Assembly: GCA_947176235.1 (NCBI GenBank)
Contig: CAMWPM010000020.1
Coordinates: 1-38,347, forward strand
Reading direction: 5' to 3'
Length of the DNA stretch: 38,347 nucleotides
Origin: an uncultured Bacteroidales bacterium
GTDB lineage: Bacteria > Bacteroidota > Bacteroidia > Bacteroidales > Muribaculaceae
The position numbers and the translations under genes are program-made. Shown here one piece after another: positions 31,346 through 38,347 of this stretch. The first letter of the stretch is position 1, and each line of letters starts with the position of its first letter. The notes under the pieces were generated by a model. That model was not told the origin of the DNA. It did not search any database and worked only from the letters and a program-made list of their open reading frames with translations.

Positions 31346-32524
31346 TCAGCGCTGAAGGATGCGGGAGAAACGCCTTACGGGGACAGAAAGCATGGGAGTG
31401 TCGGCGTGGAAGAGGAGGCGATGTGCGAGGGAGGGATTGAACAGGCGGGAGAAGACGCTTCGCCTCTTGTTGGGAAGAACAATGAGCTGCACTCCGCAAG
31501 AGGCTTCGATGGACTTGCAGTCCTCAACCACCTTGTCAAGATGGAGTTCACGGAGGGAGAACGTGTAGGCGGGATAATGTACCCTGCAATAGTCGAGAAG
31601 CATCTCGGAGGCGCGCGAAACATCCGAGCGCCGGTCACGACGTCCGGGAATGTGGGCAATAGTGACATGAAGCTGGGCTTCGGGGAAAATAGAAGCGAGA
31701 GCATTCATGGCGTCGACGTCATCGTCGTCGAGATTGCTGAAAAAGAGTACCTGATGGAGATCGCGGACGGCGGAAATACGTGCGGATTCGGGAACGGTGA
31801 ATGCCGGGAAGCGGCATGAATCAAGCACTTCGGCGGTGACGCTACCGATCATCTCACGCTCCTTCTTGTCGGCACCGCGAGTCCCCATAACGATGAGCAG
31901 GGGCTTGATGTCGCGGGCGTAGTCGTTGATGACGGTCTCGGGGATACCGGCGTTGACAACGGTAGAGAACTTGACAGCGGGGAAAACGCCTGTCTTGATG
32001 TAATCACGAATGTCGGCGACAAAGCGATCCATAGATTCGCGTGCTGCAGAAGCCACATCGCGGTCGGCATCGATCTCCTCGATGGCATCATCGGCAGCAG
32101 GATCGGGGACAAGCGAAGAGGAAAGTGACATGGAGAGAGCTGCGGCTCGGGAAGGGAGGGCATAGGCATGGAGAAGCACAATCTCGGTGGAGTGGATACG
32201 TGCAAGCTCGAAAGCGATGCGTGCGGCGCGGAAAGAATAGTCGGAGAAATCGACAGGAACGAGAATGCGCTTTCCGCTTCCATCACTGTGAGCCGATGAA
32301 TCGGCGAGATCATCGGCGAAAATCTCAATATTCTCAATCAAACGAAGTGCAAGAGGGAGATCCTGCTCAGAAATGCTAAGGCTAACGGGAGAGGAAGACA
32401 TGCCTTGTCCGGTGAGTCGAACGTGGGCAAGCGACACCTGTATTCCCTCGGCTTCAAGGAATTGCTTGAGGCGACGGGCGTGAGCGGGAGTATGGATGGC
32501 GATAGTGATTAAATCCTGCCGCAT
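31346..32524 (-). CDS. Universal stress protein, tandem UspA-type
   Basis: 392 aa from ATG 32524 (MRQDLITIAIHTPAHARRLK). The frame is open 79 codons further upstream, but that extension runs through the neighbouring gene and a terminator, so it is spurious. N-terminal ~75 residues form a small alpha/beta region; a first USP domain (~85-235) has KRILVPVDFSDYS and the nucleotide-binding pattern G-x2-G-x9-GS (MGTRGADKKEREMIGS), so it probably binds ATP; a second, degenerate USP-like domain fills the C-terminal half. Cytoplasmic stress-response role by family. It follows the small HTH gene by 97 bp with a terminator in between. A weak CGGT/ACCG hairpin with a T-run lies after its stop. Confidence 0.85.
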   Translation of the reverse strand: MRQDLITIAIHTPAHARRLKQFLEAEGIQVSLAHVRLTGQGMSSSPVSLSISEQDLPLALRLIENIEIFADDLADSSAHSDGSGKRILVPVDFSDYSFRAARIAFELARIHSTEIVLLHAYALPSRAAALSMSLSSSLVPDPAADDAIEEIDADRDVASAARESMDRFVADIRDYIKTGVFPAVKFSTVVNAGIPETVINDYARDIKPLLIVMGTRGADKKEREMIGSVTAEVLDSCRFPAFTVPESARISAVRDLHQVLFFSNLDDDDVDAMNALASIFPEAQLHVTIAHIPGRRDRRSDVSRASEMLLDYCRVHYPAYTFSLRELHLDKVVEDCKSIEASCGVQLIVLPNKRRSVFSRLFNPSLAHRLLFHADTPMLSVPVRRFSRILQR

Positions 32525-32551
32525 AGATAGATCAAGAGAAAAAGAATATTG

Positions 32552-32597
32552 AAAAATGAGGCGCGTGCAGGCAGCTGGAAGCGGGCCTGACGCGCCT
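32552..32597 (-). terminator. Terminator between the HTH gene and the uspA-like gene
   Basis: On the minus strand AGGCGCGTCAGG pairs with CCTGCACGCGCCT (one bulge), followed by CATTTTTC. It ends only 28 bp before the uspA-like start, and no promoter is visible between, so the downstream gene may depend on read-through. Confidence 0.8.
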
Positions 32598-32621
32598 GAA
32601 TAAGAAAAGACCGGGAGAAGA

Positions 32622-32882
32622 TTATTCGCCCTTGTTCTGAGCTTCAACAATCTCAAGAGCCATCTCGTAGATGGTGGGGTCGTCGAGGACAACGATACCG
32701 CCGTCGGGACCCGGCTCGATGTGAACGCCGTGGTTTTTGCCGAACTCATAGTTAGTGCCACCGAAATAGTTGCGAACGGTCTGCACAGTAACGTTGAGCT
32801 TGTCGGCTATCTGGTGAGTAGCGCCATCAGGAAGACTGTCCTTGAGGCGGCGGAGCTGGTTGAATGAGATTGTCTTGCTCAT
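32622..32882 (-). CDS. Small HTH DNA-binding protein (conserved in Bacteroidetes)
   Basis: An 86-aa protein with an N-terminal helix-turn-helix: HQIADKLNVTVQTVRNYFGG (~23-42), where TVQTVRNYF is a typical recognition helix. The rest, NHGVHIEPGPDGGIVVLDDPTIYEMALEIVEAQ, is a conserved tail without known function. No ligand-binding domain. I recognise the type as a widespread small Bacteroidetes DNA-binding protein, but no regulon is established. Its upstream gap carries an 18-bp palindrome shared with the trxA side, and a 12-bp repeat also present in the divergent promoter. Confidence 0.8.
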   Translation of the reverse strand: MSKTISFNQLRRLKDSLPDGATHQIADKLNVTVQTVRNYFGGTNYEFGKNHGVHIEPGPDGGIVVLDDPTIYEMALEIVEAQNKGE

Positions 32883-32892
32883 AATATCTTAA

Positions 32893-32904
32893 ATTTAGTT
32901 AGTA
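32893..32904 (+). repeat. 12-bp direct repeat copy 1 (ATTTAGTTAGTA)
   Basis: Exact copy of 33112-33123. This one is 10-22 bp upstream of the HTH gene start; the other overlaps the -7 element of the divergent reductase gene. Confidence 0.5.
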
Positions 32905-33000
32905 TTGTTAGGTTAAAGAAAATTTCAAGTGTCAGGTAATATTTCGAGTTAAAATTACAAGTAAAAATTGAGATACAAAAGAAAAAAAGAATAAAAAGTT

Positions 33001-33018
33001 ATATGTTATAAAACATAT
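33001..33018. promoter_or_regulatory. ATATGTT-N4-AACATAT palindrome, second copy
   Basis: ATATGTTATAAAACATAT, 17 of 18 bases identical to 12435-12452. It sits 119 bp upstream of the HTH gene and about 104 bp upstream of the reductase -7 element, in the 320-bp divergent gap. Probable operator of an unidentified regulator. Confidence 0.55.
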
Positions 33019-33111
33019 TTTTATGTAACGCGCGATATTCATGTGAGATAGGGACGGGGTGGAAAAATGAGGGGAATAAAAAATGTGCTTTTCTGACAGA
33101 TGGAAGTGGAG

Positions 33112-33129
33112 ATTTAGTTAGTAACTTTG
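33112..33129 (+). promoter_or_regulatory. Aldo/keto reductase operon promoter with 12-bp repeat
   Basis: TAACTTTG at 33122-33129 is a consensus -7 element; ATTTAGTTAGTA at 33112-33123 overlaps its start. No TTTG at -33. The leader of ~70 nt is C/A-rich. Confidence 0.7.
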
Positions 33130-33202
33130 CGGAGAGAACAAAAAATGGGTAGAAAAGCGCACCCGACAACCAAAAACAACAGACAAACAATTGATCAAAA
33201 CC

Positions 33203-34180
33203 ATGGAAATGAAATACAGAAAATGCGGATACAGCGGGATATTCCTCCCGGAAATCTCACTCGGACTGTGGCATAACTTCGGAAATGCCGACGATTACAT
33301 CAATGCACGGAGCATGATGCTCGCAGCGTGGGAAAACGGAATCTGCCACTTCGATCTCGCCAACAATTACGGACCAACTCCGGGTAGCGCCGAAGAGACG
33401 TTCGGCAAGGTGATGAAGGAGGATTTGGGACGTCACCGCGACGAGATGTTCATATCGTCAAAAGCCGGACACCGAATGTGGCCGGGAGTGTACGGCGACG
33501 GGTCGTCGAGGAAAAATCTGATCGCCTCGTGTGACGCAAGCCTCAGACGAACCGGACTGGAATATTTCGACGTGTTCTACAGCCACCGTTACGACGGGGT
33601 GACACCAATAGAGGAAACAATGCAGGCGCTTATTGACATAGTGAGGAGCGGAAAAGCTCTTTACGCCGGGATCTCGAAATATCCACCCAAAGAACAACAG
33701 ATCGCCTACGACATCCTTAAGGAAGCTCATGTGCCTTGTCTGCTCAGCCAATACCGAGCCTCAATATTCGACACCCAAGCCATCAACGAGAACTTTGAGA
33801 AGGCCTCGGAAAACGGATCGGGCATCGTGGTATTCTCGCCTCTTGCGCAAGGATTGCTAACAGATAAGTACCTGCACGGGATTCCAGTAAACAGCCGCGC
33901 CGCGAACCCTAACGGATTTCTGCAGGAGAGTGACGTGACGCAAGAGAAGATCGAAGCAGCGCGCAAACTCAATGAAATAGCCAAAGAACGCGGGGAGTCA
34001 CTTGCGGCTATGGCAATAGCGTGGCTTTTAGCTGACCGGCGAGTGACGTCGGTGATAGTGGGTGCTTCGTCGGTGAGTCAACTACAGTCAAATCTGAAGG
34101 CGCTCGGATCGTCGCCATTCACAGATGAGGAGATGATTACCATAGCATCCGTCACGAAAGGACTAATCAAAGAATCATAA
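33203..34180 (+). CDS. Aldo/keto reductase, AKR14 (YghZ / glyceraldehyde-3-phosphate reductase type)
   Basis: 325 aa from ATG 33203 (MEMKYRKCGYSG); the TTG at 33191 is less likely and the ATG at 33209 is a possible alternative. NADPH-dependent carbonyl reductase of the cytoplasm. Catalytic tetrad: Asp51 and Tyr56 in FDLANNYGPTPGSAEETFG, Lys87 in SSKAG, His128 in YSHRYD. MWPGVYGDGSSRKNL and the ALYAGISKYPP stretch are typical of the AKR14/YghZ group, reported to reduce L-glyceraldehyde 3-phosphate and methylglyoxal. First gene of a pair with the CE15-like esterase, 15 bp ahead of it, which suggests a shared carbohydrate-derived substrate; that link is inference. Confidence 0.9.
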   Translation: MEMKYRKCGYSGIFLPEISLGLWHNFGNADDYINARSMMLAAWENGICHFDLANNYGPTPGSAEETFGKVMKEDLGRHRDEMFISSKAGHRMWPGVYGDGSSRKNLIASCDASLRRTGLEYFDVFYSHRYDGVTPIEETMQALIDIVRSGKALYAGISKYPPKEQQIAYDILKEAHVPCLLSQYRASIFDTQAINENFEKASENGSGIVVFSPLAQGLLTDKYLHGIPVNSRAANPNGFLQESDVTQEKIEAARKLNEIAKERGESLAAMAIAWLLADRRVTSVIVGASSVSQLQSNLKALGSSPFTDEEMITIASVTKGLIKES

Positions 34181-34195
34181 GCCTAATACATAATC

Positions 34196-35422
34196 ATGAG
34201 AAAAAGTACAATACTTGCAGCCATGGCAATAGTCGTGGCAAGCGTCAATCACGGTGCATCGGGTCAGATTCCCAAAGTATATGACAAGGAAAATACGGGG
34301 GTGGGATTTCCGGAGATGACTTTCCCGGATTTCGGGTCGCTTCCGGAGATCAAGACTTTGCCGGATCCATTCATGGCTGCCGACGGAAGCCTCAGGCTTA
34401 CGGACTTCAAGGACTGGGAGCGTCTCCGCTCCGAAATAATGCAACAACTATGGCACTACGAACTCGGAAAGAAACCGACAGTGGCGCGAGACAGCATTGA
34501 CGCCACATTCATAAATGACACGCTTACCGTGACTGTGCATGAGAACGGGGAGACGCTGACACTGAAGTCGCACATCGTGTATCCGACACAGGGCGAGGGA
34601 CCGTTCCCGGTGGTGATAGGAGTGGGATTCCCGACAGGCTCTCTTCCACAGGAATTATTCCTGAACAACGGAGTGGCTGCGATGGGATTCAACTTCATGG
34701 AGGTGATGAGCCATACGCAGAAGCGCGGCGAGGAGCCTATCAACAGGTTATACTCGGATCAAACAGAGATGGGGGCTTACACAGCGTGGCCGTGGGGCGT
34801 GAGCCGACTGATAGACGGACTTGAAAAGGTGGCGGAAGAGACGAAACTGGATCTTCGCCATATAGCCGTGACGGGATGCTCGTTTGCGGGCAAGATGGCA
34901 CTCTTCGCGGGTGCAATGGACGAACGCATAGCCCTCACTATAGCTCAGGAACCGGGCGGAGGCGGAATAAACGCGTGGAGAGTGTCGGAAACGCTGGGAA
35001 ATGTGGAGACGATCGGGCGCACAAACTATGCATGGTTTCTGGAAAGCATGCGTCAGTTCTCAGATTCATGCGTCAACAAGCTACCGATAGATCATCACCA
35101 GCTTGCCGCGCTTGTGGCACCGCGCGCCCTGCTCATCTTAGGCAATACGGACTATGAATGGCTGGCAGATGAATCGGGATATGTAGCGAGCCGTGCGGCA
35201 AGAGAGGTGTGGAAAACATGGGGCATCGCCGACCGCATGGGTTATTCGATCGAAGGGGGACACGGTCACTGTCAGCTTCCGCTCAGTCAGTACCCGGAAG
35301 TGGAATCGTTCATAAAACGGTTCCTTCTCGATGACGAGACGGTGGACACGAATGTGACGAGAGCAGAGATGATGGGAGACGTGGACTGGCAGAAATGGAT
35401 GCCGTGGGCAGTCAGCAAATAG
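34196..35422 (+). CDS. Glucuronoyl-esterase-like hydrolase (CE15)
   Basis: A 408-aa exported alpha/beta hydrolase. Signal peptide 1-23 (cleavage after ASG). The CE15 core is visible: VTGCSFAGKMALFAG with nucleophile Ser229, IALTIAQEPGGGG with Glu252, and GGHGHCQLP with His356/His358. The Ser-to-Glu distance of 23 equals that of fungal glucuronoyl esterases. Such enzymes cleave esters between glucuronate side chains of xylan and lignin alcohols. The Arg normally following the Ser (GCSRxGK) is Phe230 here, so activity or substrate may differ. Second gene after the reductase. Its stop directly abuts the stop of batE on the other strand, with no terminator between. Confidence 0.8.
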   Translation: MRKSTILAAMAIVVASVNHGASGQIPKVYDKENTGVGFPEMTFPDFGSLPEIKTLPDPFMAADGSLRLTDFKDWERLRSEIMQQLWHYELGKKPTVARDSIDATFINDTLTVTVHENGETLTLKSHIVYPTQGEGPFPVVIGVGFPTGSLPQELFLNNGVAAMGFNFMEVMSHTQKRGEEPINRLYSDQTEMGAYTAWPWGVSRLIDGLEKVAEETKLDLRHIAVTGCSFAGKMALFAGAMDERIALTIAQEPGGGGINAWRVSETLGNVETIGRTNYAWFLESMRQFSDSCVNKLPIDHHQLAALVAPRALLILGNTDYEWLADESGYVASRAAREVWKTWGIADRMGYSIEGGHGHCQLPLSQYPEVESFIKRFLLDDETVDTNVTRAEMMGDVDWQKWMPWAVSK

Positions 35423-36214
35423 TCAGATACGGCGAACGGAGCGGGCCGGGAGCCATGCGCGGTGCGTTCCGTCGACGATAACTTCGTACCAGAGCGGGTT
35501 GAGAGTGTCGGCGGGGGTGGCAACCGAGTCAAGAACCTCGACCATCGTGCCTTCGTGGAGGCGGAATGCTTCCTCCGAGCGGTCCTTAGGGACACGGGGT
35601 GACGTGGAGAGCTGAACGGCAGGCTCCATGATTATGGCTCCGGAATCGGATGTGGCACGTGAAGCTGCCTCACGAGCAATAAACAGGGTGAGGATGACAA
35701 GAACGGCAAGAATGATTCCACCGAAGAAACTCCACTTGCGGACGGCAACACCAGAAGCAAAAATGTAGAGAGCAGCGGCTCCAATAAGAACGATGAAAAG
35801 GACAAGTGCGGTAACCGCCCATGCATTGGGTGTTGCCGCATTTACTATGCGGTCGGTGAGCATCTCGATCATCGACCGATTGTCGGATGGACGATCGGCG
35901 ATACGGGAATTGACGAACCGGAGGTTGGTGCGAGCGTCGGCGTTGGAGGGATCAAGGCGAAGGGCACGGTGGTAGCAAAGGATAGCGTCGCCAAGACGGT
36001 CGAGGCGGTAGTAGGCGTTGCCGAGGTTGTACCAGAGAACGGAGGAAGAACCTTCCTCCTCAAGAGCCTGCTCGTAGAGGGCTACGGCGCGAGAAAAATC
36101 GTCAGCCATATATGCTGAATCAGCCTGCTGCGTGATGTCAAGGTCCTGAGCAAAAGCGGAGAGAGGCAGAAGGAAGATGAGAGATATGGCGAAGAAGAAA
36201 ATACGTTTCATCAT
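35423..36214 (-). CDS. batE: BatE: TPR and SH3-like aerotolerance-cluster protein
   Basis: 263 aa from ATG 36214 (MMKRIFFFAIS); the longer frame to 36307 lies within batD and is rejected. Signal peptide (to SAFAQ), TPR repeats (~25-110, WYNLGNAYYRLDRLGDAILCYHRALRLDPSNADARTNL), two transmembrane helices (~125-150 and ~155-180), and a C-terminal SH3-like domain (LHEGTMVEVLD...WYEVIVDGTHRAWLPARSVRRI). Follows batD by 31 bp and ends the bat operon. Bat proteins form an envelope system with an AAA+ MoxR ATPase and VWA proteins, linked to oxidative-stress tolerance in some Bacteroides; exact mechanism unknown. Confidence 0.88.
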   Translation of the reverse strand: MMKRIFFFAISLIFLLPLSAFAQDLDITQQADSAYMADDFSRAVALYEQALEEEGSSSVLWYNLGNAYYRLDRLGDAILCYHRALRLDPSNADARTNLRFVNSRIADRPSDNRSMIEMLTDRIVNAATPNAWAVTALVLFIVLIGAAALYIFASGVAVRKWSFFGGIILAVLVILTLFIAREAASRATSDSGAIIMEPAVQLSTSPRVPKDRSEEAFRLHEGTMVEVLDSVATPADTLNPLWYEVIVDGTHRAWLPARSVRRI

Positions 36215-36245
36215 ATTCGAAGGAATTATCGTTGGGCAAACAGAA

Positions 36246-38066
36246 TCACTTTGAACGGGAGGGGCGTACATCCTGGAGACGATCCATGACGGCAGATGTG
36301 CGGTCAAATATCTCCTTCATCGATGATGCCGAAGAAGCAGACGGAGCATAGCGTGCCATGTCACAGTCATCAAGGATGGCGATAACATCAGAGATAAGCT
36401 CCTCGGGGGCGCCGTAGGTGCGAAGCTCGTCGGCAATATTGTCGCGCAGGAGACGTGAGGCTGGGATGTTGAGTTTATCCGAGACATATCCCTGCAGGGC
36501 ACTGAGAATCTCCTGATAGAACTTTTCGTTATCGCCGGAATCCATAAGCCTACGTGCAAGGCGCAGACGGCGGCGAGCGACTTTACCAGCACCAGCCATG
36601 CGGCGCCGGGTGACATCCGAGTGGAGACGGTTGTAGCGGGCGTGGAAGAATACGGCTGCCGCGAGACCGAGGATCAGGACAACGTAGATTATCCAATACC
36701 ACGACTGAGAGATGATGACAGTGTGGGAGCGGGAGAGATTCTTTTCGCCGAGCTTGATGTGGAGAATATCGTTGTTCTTGGCTGTGATAGCCTGCTGCTC
36801 AACGGTCGTGGTGGTGCCGGAACCTTTGGCGACCTTGATGTGACGCTCGGGTACATCAAGAGTGACATACTCGCGTGAGGCAGGGTTGAAATAGACGAGG
36901 GAGGATGCGGGGATGGTGAAATCACCGACGGACTGGGGCACGAAGGTGTACTCCCATGTGACGCTGCCGGACATGTTGGATCCGACGACGCGGGCGTTGA
37001 TGTCGGTCTTAGGCGTGTACTGCTCAAATTCGTCGGGAAGCTGAACGTCGGGCTCGTGGATGTACTTGATGTTGCCTGTGCCGGACACTACATAAATAAG
37101 TGATGCGGCTTCCCCGGTGCGGAGCGAAGATGATGTGAGACGGCTGTCGAGAGTGAAGTTACCAACCGCACCGGTAAACCCGTCGGGCTGGGGATGGGGG
37201 AGTGGAAGGATGTTGACAGCGATGTCGCCGGGACGTACATGAATGTCACGCTCAACGGGAACGGAAGTGGTGAAGAAGCCGCGGTTGACGCGCTCATACT
37301 GAACTACGGTGATGTCGTACATGCCGGAGTTGATTGTGAGCCGTCCTGACTTCTGGGGGTAGATGATGCATTTCTTCAGGACCGCAGTCATGTAGTTCTG
37401 TCCGTTGAAGTGCTCGATCTCGTTGAGCTGCGCCTGAACGTCGACCTCGTTGATAAGGAATCCTTCAAAAGAAGGCTGTGACTTAGCCATGAAGGAATTG
37501 ATCTGATACTTAGTGTAGAGCTTAAGCGTACACTCGATGGCTTCCTGCTCATAAGCCTGGGCTTTGTTGAGGATTATGCGTACGAAGACGTCCTTGGAAC
37601 TGATCTGCTTGTCGGGGGTCTGCGAAGAGATGTCGTCGACACGGACACCGGATCCGCTACCAGCTCCCTGGGAAGAAGAATCATCAGCCGGGAGAACCTT
37701 GAATGAAACCGGCTCGGTGCGAAGCGTCTTGCCTCCAACCATAATAGAAGCGGAGGGAATGGTGAATGTGCCGGCTTTATCTGCGCGATATACGTAGGAA
37801 TAATCGACGGTTGTAGAGGATGTGGCGTTGCCGTTGATGACCTGATAGGAGTTCATCGTGGAGGTGGAGGGACCATAGAGCAGCGTACATCCATCAATCT
37901 CGGATACTTTCAGCGCATTGCCCTCGCCGTCCTTTAGCCGGAAGGTGACGTTGAACTTATTGCCGGCGATGACCTGACGCGGCGGCACTACCGTGAACGA
38001 TGCCTCGCCCCACGCAATGGAGGCAAGAAGCATCATGAAAAGTATGGCTGAAAAGAGGCGTTTCAT
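36246..38066 (-). CDS. batD: BatD: aerotolerance-cluster membrane protein
   Basis: A 606-aa protein with a signal peptide (1-20, cleavage near AWGEA), a long periplasmic all-beta region of several Ig-like domains (~20-440, starting ASFTVVPPRQVIAGNKFNVTFRLKDGEG), one transmembrane helix (~455-475, WYWIIYVVLILGLAAAVFFHA) and a cytoplasmic helical tail (SALQGYVSDKLNIPASRLLRDNIADELRTYGAPEE). The layout and motifs match BatD/BatD-like oxygen-tolerance proteins. Lies 38 bp after batC and 31 bp before batE. Confidence 0.92.
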   Translation of the reverse strand: MKRLFSAILFMMLLASIAWGEASFTVVPPRQVIAGNKFNVTFRLKDGEGNALKVSEIDGCTLLYGPSTSTMNSYQVINGNATSSTTVDYSYVYRADKAGTFTIPSASIMVGGKTLRTEPVSFKVLPADDSSSQGAGSGSGVRVDDISSQTPDKQISSKDVFVRIILNKAQAYEQEAIECTLKLYTKYQINSFMAKSQPSFEGFLINEVDVQAQLNEIEHFNGQNYMTAVLKKCIIYPQKSGRLTINSGMYDITVVQYERVNRGFFTTSVPVERDIHVRPGDIAVNILPLPHPQPDGFTGAVGNFTLDSRLTSSSLRTGEAASLIYVVSGTGNIKYIHEPDVQLPDEFEQYTPKTDINARVVGSNMSGSVTWEYTFVPQSVGDFTIPASSLVYFNPASREYVTLDVPERHIKVAKGSGTTTTVEQQAITAKNNDILHIKLGEKNLSRSHTVIISQSWYWIIYVVLILGLAAAVFFHARYNRLHSDVTRRRMAGAGKVARRRLRLARRLMDSGDNEKFYQEILSALQGYVSDKLNIPASRLLRDNIADELRTYGAPEELISDVIAILDDCDMARYAPSASSASSMKEIFDRTSAVMDRLQDVRPSRSK

Positions 38067-38104
38067 AGGGAATAGCGAAAAGTGGGTTGAGATGGAAAGT
38101 GAGG

Positions 38105-38347
38105 TTACCAGGGTTTATCGGTGTAGTAGCGTGACGCGTCGTCCTTTTTCTCCTTTGCTTTCTTCGCGTCGATCTTGCGTCGGGTAGCATTCTCGGCGTT
38201 TTCCATAGCCTTGAGAATCTTCTCGGCGTTGCTATCAGATATGCCGCCCTGTTGCTGCTGTTGCTGCTGATCCTTTTTATCCTGACCATTAGGTTGCTGC
38301 TGTTGCTGCTGATCCTTTTTATCCTGACCATTAGGTTGCTGCTGTTG
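38105..38347 (-). CDS. batC: BatC, C-terminal part (cut by window edge)
   Basis: 80 codons plus stop TAA (38105-38107), open at the window edge, so the TPR part is missing. The visible piece is a Gln-rich repeat region, (Q)n-PNGQDKKD twice, then GGISDSNAEKILKAMENAENATRRKIDAKKAKEKKDDASRYYTDKPW, which matches the C-terminal end of BatC: a helical 'AEKILKAMENAE' motif and a final Trp. It precedes batD by 38 bp, as in known batABCDE operons. It lies in a frame not seen as a complete ORF because the start is outside the window. Confidence 0.85.
   Translation of the reverse strand, partial: QQQQPNGQDKKDQQQQQQPNGQDKKDQQQQQQQGGISDSNAEKILKAMENAENATRRKIDAKKAKEKKDDASRYYTDKPW
38252..38347 (-). repeat. 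42-bp tandem repeat in batC
   Basis: Units at 38252-38293 and 38294-38335 are identical, and a third begins at 38336 and runs off the window. Each unit encodes 14 residues, a Gln run plus PNGQDKKD. Unit number is likely to vary between strains and may explain the contig end. Confidence 0.9.

Noticed and set aside
32525-32761. 79-codon extension of the uspA-like protein
   Set aside because: It runs through a terminator and antiframe to the HTH gene; ATG 32524 begins the conserved part.
33145-33279. Upstream ORF in the reductase leader (MGRKAHPTTKNN...)
   Set aside because: It overlaps the reductase start out of frame and has no sign of selection; kept only as a remote possibility of translational control.

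Overview
The window looks like chromosomal DNA from a gut Bacteroidales bacterium, most likely of the Muribaculaceae type. Reasons: nearly every isolated gene is preceded by the Bacteroidetes vegetative promoter (-33 TTTG, about 20 bp, -7 TAnnTTTG); there are DUF4493/PCMD lipoproteins, DUF4924, a batCDE cluster, a ftsK-lolA pair and a type B L31; Shine-Dalgarno sites are absent. The family-level assignment is inference, without a search. Both window edges look like assembly breaks: a C/G-only tract on the left and a 42-bp tandem repeat inside batC on the right.

Left part (1-9200, plus strand). A three-gene operon of large DUF4493 surface-type lipoproteins (242-6531) ends in a strong terminator. 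Next come a KDPG/KHG aldolase gene with its own terminator, and a coupled DUF4924 - alpha/beta hydrolase pair.

Middle (9200-25400). Housekeeping genes in single units: prfC, rpsO, a PAS-domain gene, trxA, tRNA-Arg(TCT), a lipoprotein rhodanese with an Fsr-like MFS exporter, a biotin-carrying carboxyltransferase (oadA/pycB type), rpmE2, an orphan ECF sigma factor, the rluA-fmt pair and a YdeI/OmdA-like gene. The most distinctive element is a TPR - transmembrane - HTH regulator next to a TonB-receptor-like beta-barrel gene. The gap between them holds four phased TGAAAC boxes just upstream of the barrel promoter.

Right part (25400-38347, mostly minus strand). dedA-rpe-ftsK-lolA-trxB form one compact run ending in a terminator at 25333-25370. 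A UspA-type gene and a small HTH protein gene lie upstream of it. A divergent plus-strand pair, an AKR14-type aldo/keto reductase and a CE15-like glucuronoyl esterase, ends exactly where the convergent batC-batD-batE operon ends.

Non-coding structure stands out: a 62-bp direct repeat with embedded hairpins after prfC; an 18-bp palindrome shared between the trxA-side gap and the AKR-side gap; 10-bp-phased A-tracts and a long hairpin after the tRNA; a cluster of TGTnACA heptamers upstream of the sigma factor gene; and a family of GGCGATG hairpins. No CRISPR array, transposase, integrase or rRNA was seen. I see no complete, clearly new multi-gene defence or biosynthetic system; the best candidate for new biology is the regulator/beta-barrel pair with its operator array.
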